DNA from: Sphingomonas profundi
GTDB taxonomy: Bacteria > Pseudomonadota > Alphaproteobacteria > Sphingomonadales > Sphingomonadaceae
DNA: 64,000 nt
Reading direction: 5' to 3'
Assembly (NCBI RefSeq): GCF_009739515.1
Contig: NZ_CP046535.1
Coordinates: 124,001 to 188,000 of the forward strand
Each line of letters begins with the position of its first letter. The first letter of the stretch is position 1. The translations under genes and the position numbers were made by a program. Of this stretch, positions 59,213-64,000 are shown piece by piece. The notes under the pieces are model-generated. The model searched no databases. It had not been told where the DNA came from and saw only the letters and a list, made by a program, of their open reading frames with translations.

Positions 59213-60003
59213 CGGCCCTGCCGCCCGCCGGCGAGCTCCCTGAACTGCGTGGCAAGCGCCTTGGTGCCCTGCGCGAAGGTCGCGACATCAGATCCCACTG
59301 CGACGAAGCTGACACCGAGTTCCACCGAGCGCATGAACGAGGGCACGTCGCCGGCAAAGATGCCGACCCGTCTGCCCGCGCGCACGACGCGCACGATCGC
59401 CTCGTCGATGACGGCGCGAACCTCCGGATGGGTCGGCTGGCCGATCAGACCCATGTCGGCCGCCAGATCGGAAGGCCCGATGAAGACCGCGTCGACGCCG
59501 GGCACGGCCGCTATCGCCTCGATGTCGGCGATAGCGCGCCGGGTCTCGACCTGTGGGATGAGGCACAGCTCGTCCGCCGCCGTGTGGAGATAATCCTTCA
59601 CGCCGTTCCACCGTGACGCGCGCGCCAGCGAAGCGCCGACGCCACGAACGCCGTGCGGCGGATACCGGCTCGCGGCGACGATCGCCGCCGCCTGCTCGGC
59701 AGTGTCGACCATCGGCAGCAGCAGCGTCTGCGCGCCGATATCGAGCAGTTGCTTGATGAGCCAGGTCTCCGCCGTCACCGGCCGGACGATGGTCGGTACG
59801 TCGCGACAGCCCAGCGCCTGGATCTGCGGCAGGATCGACCTGAGATCGTTGGGTCCATGCTCGCCGTCGATCATCAGCCAGTCGAAATCGGCCTCCGCCG
59901 CGATCTCGGCGGTGTAGCCGTTCGCAAGCGCCATGAAGAGCCCGATCGTCGTCCTGCTGCTTTGGAGCATCCGCTTGAAGCGGTTGAGGCGGGGAGGGAT
60001 CAT
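59209..60003 (-). CDS. HpaI/HpcH class II aldolase (2-oxo-acid aldolase)
   Basis: 264 residues. WLMIDGEHGPNDLRSI carries the conserved Asp-Gly-Glu-His, LLPMVDTAEQAAAIV and VETRRAIADIEAIAAVPG follow, and FIGPSDLAADMG ends the metal site. It cleaves a 4-hydroxy-2-oxo acid to pyruvate and an aldehyde (HpaI makes succinic semialdehyde). ATG at 60001-60003 lies eight bases after the hydratase stop; in the homoprotocatechuate pathway these two act in series (hydratase then aldolase). Confidence 0.9.
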   Translation of the reverse strand: MIPPRLNRFKRMLQSSRTTIGLFMALANGYTAEIAAEADFDWLMIDGEHGPNDLRSILPQIQALGCRDVPTIVRPVTAETWLIKQLLDIGAQTLLLPMVDTAEQAAAIVAASRYPPHGVRGVGASLARASRWNGVKDYLHTAADELCLIPQVETRRAIADIEAIAAVPGVDAVFIGPSDLAADMGLIGQPTHPEVRAVIDEAIVRVVRAGRRVGIFAGDVPSFMRSVELGVSFVAVGSDVATFAQGTKALATQFRELAGGRQGR

Positions 60004-60011
60004 GCGGCCTC

Positions 60012-60833
60012 TCAGCTGAAGTGGAACGAGACGGTGCCGCACGGGCCGAAGTCGGCGAGGAAAGTGTCGCCCTTCCTGCCGTCGATCGGGCGAATGAACG
60101 AACCACTGAGCACCGTCTGCCCCGCCTCGATGCCGTCTCCATAGCTCGTCAGACGTTCTGCCAGCCACGCGATGCCGTAAGCGGGATGGTTGAGGACGCC
60201 GGCCGCGACCCCCGTCTCTTCGACCTGCCCGTTGCGGGCGCAGATTGCGGCGATCCAACGCATATCGAGCGCGTCGGGCCGCTGCGGCCGCCCGCCGGTG
60301 ACGATTGCACCGTTGGCGGCGTTGTCTGCCACGGTATCGACGATCTTGCGCGTGACCCCCGTATCGGGATCGACCCGCTGCGCGCGCGAGTCGAGGATCT
60401 CGATCGCCGGCTGGACGAACTCGGTCGCGTTCAGCACGTCGTGGATCGTGCAGCGCGGCCCGGCGAGTTTCTTCTTCATGACGAAGGCCAGCTCGACCTC
60501 GATGCGCGGCGCGATGAAGCGTCCGGTCGGCACCTCGGCACCGTCGGCATAGAACATGTCGTCCAGAAGGTAGCCGGAGTCCGGCGTGGTGATGCCGACC
60601 GCAGCCTGCATCGCCCTGGACGTCAGCCCGATCTTGTGGCCCCACACCTCCCGACCTTCTGACCGCTTGATGTCCATCCACGCATGCTGAACGCGATAGG
60701 CGTCGTCCATCGTCATGGCGGGATGCTGCAGCGAAAACATGCGGATGGGTATGTGCGTCCGCTCGGCTTCGTGCAGCGCCCTTGCAGCGTCTGCTACCGC
60801 ATCGGCAGGCAGGGTTTCGACGGGGGCTCTCAT
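60012..60833 (-). CDS. 2-oxo-hept-4-ene-1,7-dioate / 2-ketopentenoate hydratase family
   Basis: 273 residues. VWGHKIGLTSRAMQAAVGI, then PRIEVELAFVMKKKLAGPRC, AIEILDSRAQ and GIEAGQTVLSGSFIRPI match HpaH and MhpD hydratases. They add water to a 2-oxo-alkenoate to give a 4-hydroxy-2-oxo acid, the substrate of the aldolase encoded next. AAGGAG precedes the ATG at 60831-60833. The intergenic region upstream is shared with the FAH gene. Confidence 0.9.
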   Translation of the reverse strand: MRAPVETLPADAVADAARALHEAERTHIPIRMFSLQHPAMTMDDAYRVQHAWMDIKRSEGREVWGHKIGLTSRAMQAAVGITTPDSGYLLDDMFYADGAEVPTGRFIAPRIEVELAFVMKKKLAGPRCTIHDVLNATEFVQPAIEILDSRAQRVDPDTGVTRKIVDTVADNAANGAIVTGGRPQRPDALDMRWIAAICARNGQVEETGVAAGVLNHPAYGIAWLAERLTSYGDGIEAGQTVLSGSFIRPIDGRKGDTFLADFGPCGTVSFHFS

Positions 60834-60977
60834 CCGGGTGGCAACTCCTTGGGGCGGGTCAGGGCTGGCGCATGCCACCGAAACAGGGCGTCGCGCCGTC
60901 CTTCCCGCGCTGCCCGGCAAACGAGGCCGGCGCCCAACTCCGTCGATGTTCGCGTGTGCGGGGACAAGCGCCATCCG

Positions 60978-60997
60978 GCGGAAATGTCTTGTTCGTC
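60978..60997 (-). promoter_or_regulatory. Cluster motif site G (weaker)
   Basis: GCGGAAATGTCTTGTTCGTC has the right half GCGGAAA and left half TTCG in minus orientation. It lies 145 bases upstream of the hydratase ATG. Confidence 0.3.
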
Positions 60998-61043
60998 GGC
61001 CGGAAGATTGGCCGGGCGGACGCATCCCGCGTTCGGACGGCCA

Positions 61044-61064
61044 GCGAAAATCTGTTTTCCGCAA
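61044..61064 (+). promoter_or_regulatory. Cluster motif site D
   Basis: GCGAAAATCTGTTTTCCGCAA is the most symmetric copy: GCG-A-AAA pairs with TTTT-C-CGC. It lies 102 bases upstream of the FAH-family gene. Confidence 0.5.
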
Positions 61065-61165
61065 CCTCTCATGCGCGAATGGCTCCGGGCAGCCTAACCT
61101 CGTCACCGTCTGCGCTGTCGATCGATCGGTCGCAGCCTTCGAACCGGCTCTATCGAGGTTTTACA

Positions 61166-62104
61166 GTGAAGCTTGCCGCAATCATGTCACCGGGCGGGCC
61201 GCGATCGGCATTGGTCGTCAACGATTTCGTGCTCGATCTGGCGCGATCCGGCGCGCTGCTGCCGATCGCCCGCTGGATCCCGACATCCACCGACACTCTG
61301 ATCGCCGGGGGAGCCGAGGGGCTCGACATCCTTCGACGCATTGAGGATGCGCTACGCGCGGCGGCGCAGACGCTTCGCGACGACATGATCGAGACAGGCG
61401 TGCTAACCCCCCTGTCGTCCGCGCGGCTGGCGGCGCCGGTTGCGCGGCCCGGCATCCTGCTCTCCCACGCGCGAGCCTATCATTCGCATCTCGCGGAAAT
61501 GGAAGGTGCCGCGCCACCGCCGCGCTATCCGGCCGGCTTCATCAAGAACGTGCACGCGATCGTCGGGCCGGACGCGCCGATCCGCTTGCCGCGCGCGGCC
61601 CCGTCGATGGTGGACTTCGAGGGAGAAGTTTCGATCGTCTTCTCGCGGCGGTGTCATGGCGTGAGCCCTGCCGAGGCGCTGGATCACGTGCTCGGCGTGA
61701 CGATCGTCAACGACATGTCCGCCCGCGACTGGGTCGAGGAGATGAAGACCTTTCCGGACCGCAACCGGATGGGCAAGCAGTTCCCCACCTTCGCCCCAAT
61801 GGGGCCGTGGATCGTCACACTCGACGACATCGCCGACATCAACGACCTGCACATGACCACGCGTGTGAACGGGGAAGTCATGCAGGATTCGCGCACGAGC
61901 GACCTGATCTGGCCCTTGTCCGACCTGATCTCCTACTACTCGCACTGGTATCCGTTCGAGCCTGGCGACGTGCTGACGACCGGCAGCCCGGCTGGCGTAG
62001 GCTATGGTCGCGACCCGAAACGCTTCCTTGAACCGGGCGACGTGGTCGAGATCACGGTCGACGGCGTCGGCACCCTGTCCAATCCGATCGCGGCCGAGTC
62101 ATGA
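61166..62104 (+). CDS. Fumarylacetoacetate hydrolase family protein
   Basis: 312 residues. The C-terminal FAH domain starts at ~110 with ARPGILLSHARAYHSHLAEM. MVDFEGEVSIVFSRR contains the metal-binding E-x-E and GVTIVNDMSARDW the later Asp. LTTGSPAGVGYGRDPKRFLE and GDVVEITVDGVGTL end it. Family members hydrolyse fumarylpyruvate, or decarboxylate and isomerise carboxymuconate products (HpaG). GTG 61166 follows GAGG. The ATGA overlap with the acyl-CoA dehydrogenase gene suggests co-production. The exact reaction is not decided. Confidence 0.86.
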   Translation: MKLAAIMSPGGPRSALVVNDFVLDLARSGALLPIARWIPTSTDTLIAGGAEGLDILRRIEDALRAAAQTLRDDMIETGVLTPLSSARLAAPVARPGILLSHARAYHSHLAEMEGAAPPPRYPAGFIKNVHAIVGPDAPIRLPRAAPSMVDFEGEVSIVFSRRCHGVSPAEALDHVLGVTIVNDMSARDWVEEMKTFPDRNRMGKQFPTFAPMGPWIVTLDDIADINDLHMTTRVNGEVMQDSRTSDLIWPLSDLISYYSHWYPFEPGDVLTTGSPAGVGYGRDPKRFLEPGDVVEITVDGVGTLSNPIAAES

Positions 62105-63756
62105 CGGACTGGATCGACCTCTCCGCCGCGGCGATTGTAGCGGCGCGGGATTATGTCCGTGCCGCCAAGCTGCAGGCAGGCGCCGCGATCGCGCCGGACG
62201 GCAGGGTGATCGGCACCGCCGCCACGCGATCGCAGCGACTTCTGCACGGCTTCGCATGGATCGCCACGACCGTGGAGGCGCTCGCCGCCCTGGCGGAGTG
62301 GGCGGCGCGGGCGCGGGACGGCGGCCGGTTCAGCGAAGTGGACGCACTCGTCCTGCGCATCGCGAGCGGCGAATATCTCGCGCAGCTGCTGGGTGGCGTG
62401 CCGATGAGCCAGAACGAGTTGGCGCGCCCGCGCGAACTGGGCCTGGCGGAGGCGGCGGACACTTTGGGCCGCAGCGAAGCGGTCGCCCATTTCCTGGCCG
62501 ATGGCAACACCGCCGAGGCGCGCGCGGAGCTTGCTCATCGCCTGGCCGAAGGCGAACAGCCCGATGAGCGGTTCGGCGACGAGTTGCTCGATATGATCCG
62601 CGACCAGTTCCGCGCCTTCGTCGCCGATCGCATCGCGCCGCACGCCCATGGTTGGCATCTGGCGGACGCGCTCATCCCGCAGCCGATCATCGACGAGATG
62701 GCCGCGATGGGCGTCTTCGGGATATGCATCGAGGAGGCCCATGGCGGCCTGGGACTTGGCAAGCTCGCCATGTCTCTCGTGTCCGAGGAACTGTCGCGGG
62801 GCTGGATCTGCGCCGGCTCCCTGGGCACGCGATCGGAAATCGCGGGCGAGCTGATCGGTGCCGCCGGAACGGAGGCGCAGAAGGCCCGGTGGCTGCCGGC
62901 GCTCGCCGCGGGCGCGGTGCTGCCGACGGCGGTGTTCACCGAGCCGGACACCGGATCGGACCTCGCCGCGGTGGCCACGCGCGGCTACCGCACGCCGGCC
63001 GGACGCTGGTCCGTCACCGGCGCGAAGACGTGGATCACGCACGCCTCGCGATCCGATCTCATGACGATCCTGTGCCGCACGGCGCCCGGTTCGAACGGTT
63101 ACGAGGGATTGTCCATCCTGCTGGCATCGAAGACGCGCGGCAGCGATGCCGCGCCGTTTCCGGACGATGGCCTGGACGGTTCCGAGATTCCGGTCCTCGG
63201 CTATCGCGGGATGAAGGAATATGCCCTGGCGTTCGACGGTTTCGGTGTCGGGGACGGCAGCGGCGGAGACGGATTGCTCGGCGGCGTCGAGGGGCAGGGC
63301 TTCCGGCAACTGATGCACACGTTCGAAAGCGCCCGCATTCAAACGGCTGCACGCGCCGTCGGCGTCGCGTGGAACGCGATCGACCTCGCGCTGCGCTACG
63401 CGCTCGATCGGCGCCAATTCGGCCAGCCGCTGATCGTCTTTCCCCGCATCGCCGACAAGATCGCGCTCATGGTGGCGGAGACGGTGATGGCCCGCGAGCT
63501 CACCTACCGCTCCGCACGCCGGAAGGACGAGGGCCGGCGATGCGACATCGAAGCGGGCATGGCCAAGCTCCTCGCGGCACGCGTCGCGTGGGTGAGCGCC
63601 GACCTGAACGTCCAGATACATGGCGGAAACGGCTACGCGCTGGAATATGAGGCCAGCCGATTACTCTGCGACGCGCGCGTCCTCAACATCTTCGAAGGTG
63701 CCGCGGAGATCCAGGCCCATGTGGTGGGACGCGGCCTGCTCCAGCCTGACCCATGA
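62101..63756 (+). CDS. Acyl-CoA dehydrogenase, (2S)-methylsuccinyl-CoA dehydrogenase-like
   Basis: 551 residues, ~150 longer than ordinary acyl-CoA dehydrogenases because of an N-terminal helical extension (residues 1-~155). That length and extension are characteristic of methylsuccinyl-CoA dehydrogenase of the ethylmalonyl-CoA pathway. FTEPDTGSDLAAVATRGYRT, TGAKTWITHASRSDLMTILC, RQFGQPLIVFPRIADKIA and NIFEGAAEIQAHVVGRGL (with the catalytic Glu of this type) are present. It would oxidise methylsuccinyl-CoA to mesaconyl-CoA, feeding the MaoC hydratase at 55921. Overlaps the FAH gene by ATGA. Confidence 0.87.
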   Translation: MTDWIDLSAAAIVAARDYVRAAKLQAGAAIAPDGRVIGTAATRSQRLLHGFAWIATTVEALAALAEWAARARDGGRFSEVDALVLRIASGEYLAQLLGGVPMSQNELARPRELGLAEAADTLGRSEAVAHFLADGNTAEARAELAHRLAEGEQPDERFGDELLDMIRDQFRAFVADRIAPHAHGWHLADALIPQPIIDEMAAMGVFGICIEEAHGGLGLGKLAMSLVSEELSRGWICAGSLGTRSEIAGELIGAAGTEAQKARWLPALAAGAVLPTAVFTEPDTGSDLAAVATRGYRTPAGRWSVTGAKTWITHASRSDLMTILCRTAPGSNGYEGLSILLASKTRGSDAAPFPDDGLDGSEIPVLGYRGMKEYALAFDGFGVGDGSGGDGLLGGVEGQGFRQLMHTFESARIQTAARAVGVAWNAIDLALRYALDRRQFGQPLIVFPRIADKIALMVAETVMARELTYRSARRKDEGRRCDIEAGMAKLLAARVAWVSADLNVQIHGGNGYALEYEASRLLCDARVLNIFEGAAEIQAHVVGRGLLQPDP

Positions 63757-64000
63757 GGCTCCGCGGATCGCCCAGCCGCGCACGCGGGACATCCTCTCGG
63801 TAGCGCAGCGGGCCTTGCGTCCTTCGTGCAGCAGTCACGCTGGCTGAGACAGGGCTGCCCTGCTGACCACTAGATGTCCCAGGCGAATATCGGTTCTGAC
63901 GGTGCTGTCAGTCTAATGCGAACCCGCCTCTCCATGATGCAGCGGGATCTTTGAAGCTGGCGGCCTAGCTCACGGTCGACCCACTAGGCGCTAGAGTGGC
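63757..64000. other. Intergenic end of window with a possible gene fragment
   Basis: No complete gene. On the minus strand, one frame reads DRELGRQLQRSRCIMERRVR, continues IRLTAPSEPIFAWDI, and ends at a TAG near 63873. It starts directly after an in-frame TAG, so it may be the C-terminal remnant of a transposase or another protein. Base composition here is lower in GC than the preceding genes. Not firmly identified. Confidence 0.3.

Larger units (their letters stand above)
60834..61165. other. Divergent promoter region of hydratase/aldolase and FAH/ACAD units
   Basis: 332 bases without a plausible ORF. It holds two cluster-motif sites about 66 bases apart (60978 and 61044), the same spacing as sites A and B. 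GAGG near 61156 could serve as the FAH-gene ribosome-binding site. Confidence 0.55.

Noticed and set aside
63757-64000. Insertion sequence at the window end
   Set aside because: Only a ~37-codon minus-strand frame after a stop codon; no terminal inverted repeats, target duplication or recognisable transposase motif.

Overview
The window is high-GC DNA, densely packed with genes on both strands. It looks like the chromosome of an alphaproteobacterium, most likely a sphingomonad. Reasons: the rpmF-plsX-fabH-ihfA-merR order, two large TonB-dependent receptors, a NodT-type efflux duct, sequences matching the alphaproteobacterial general-stress (EcfG) promoter GGAAC-N17-CGTT, and frequent GTG/TTG starts. 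No rRNA, tRNA, CRISPR array, prophage or complete insertion sequence was found.

Layout. 1-13.6 kb is mostly housekeeping: a cut-off aminotransferase, a fused pabB-pabC gene, a metallo-beta-lactamase-fold hydrolase, a MAPEG protein, the rpmF/fatty-acid/IHF/MerR cluster, a ferredoxin-NADP reductase, a CsgG-like exported protein, lepA, a DUF2171 protein, a candidate structured small RNA with a strong terminator, and a histone-deacetylase-like hydrolase. 13.7-17.5 kb carries a TonB receptor and a dicarboxylate/cation symporter. 17.5-25 kb is a surface-glycan locus: two tandem paralogous glycosyltransferases (one with TPRs), a third glycosyltransferase, and gmd plus a reductase that together should make GDP-D-rhamnose. 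25-33.4 kb has small exported proteins, an S41-like protease and a complete RND efflux operon whose outer-membrane duct has a Thr-Gly repeat in its first surface loop. 33.4-46.6 kb holds accessory metabolism and transport: an MDR reductase, a DUF983 protein, a GMC oxidoreductase, a GntP permease, a two-component system, a carbonic anhydrase-SulP pair, a TorF-type porin, a polytopic membrane protein and two small proteins.

46.7-63.8 kb is a catabolic island of six transcription units: (i) flavin reductase, aldehyde dehydrogenase, bicupin dioxygenase, tautomerase and MFS transporter; (ii) TonB receptor; (iii) LysR regulator; (iv) MaoC hydratase, malyl-CoA-lyase-like protein and CoA-transferase; (v) HpaH-like hydratase and HpaI-like aldolase; (vi) FAH-family enzyme and a long acyl-CoA dehydrogenase of methylsuccinyl-CoA dehydrogenase type. 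The set reads as a meta-cleavage style lower pathway (semialdehyde dehydrogenase, tautomerase, FAH enzyme, hydratase, aldolase) joined to the methylsuccinyl-CoA to mesaconyl-CoA to methylmalyl-CoA branch. This would turn a methyl-branched C5 intermediate into propionyl-CoA and glyoxylate.

A related ~21-bp imperfect palindrome (about GCGAAAN9TTNCGC) lies about 100-150 bp upstream of the first gene of every one of these units, which suggests a shared regulator. This pathway and its motif are the best candidate for an undescribed system here. Both are inferred from reading alone and have not been tested by alignment.
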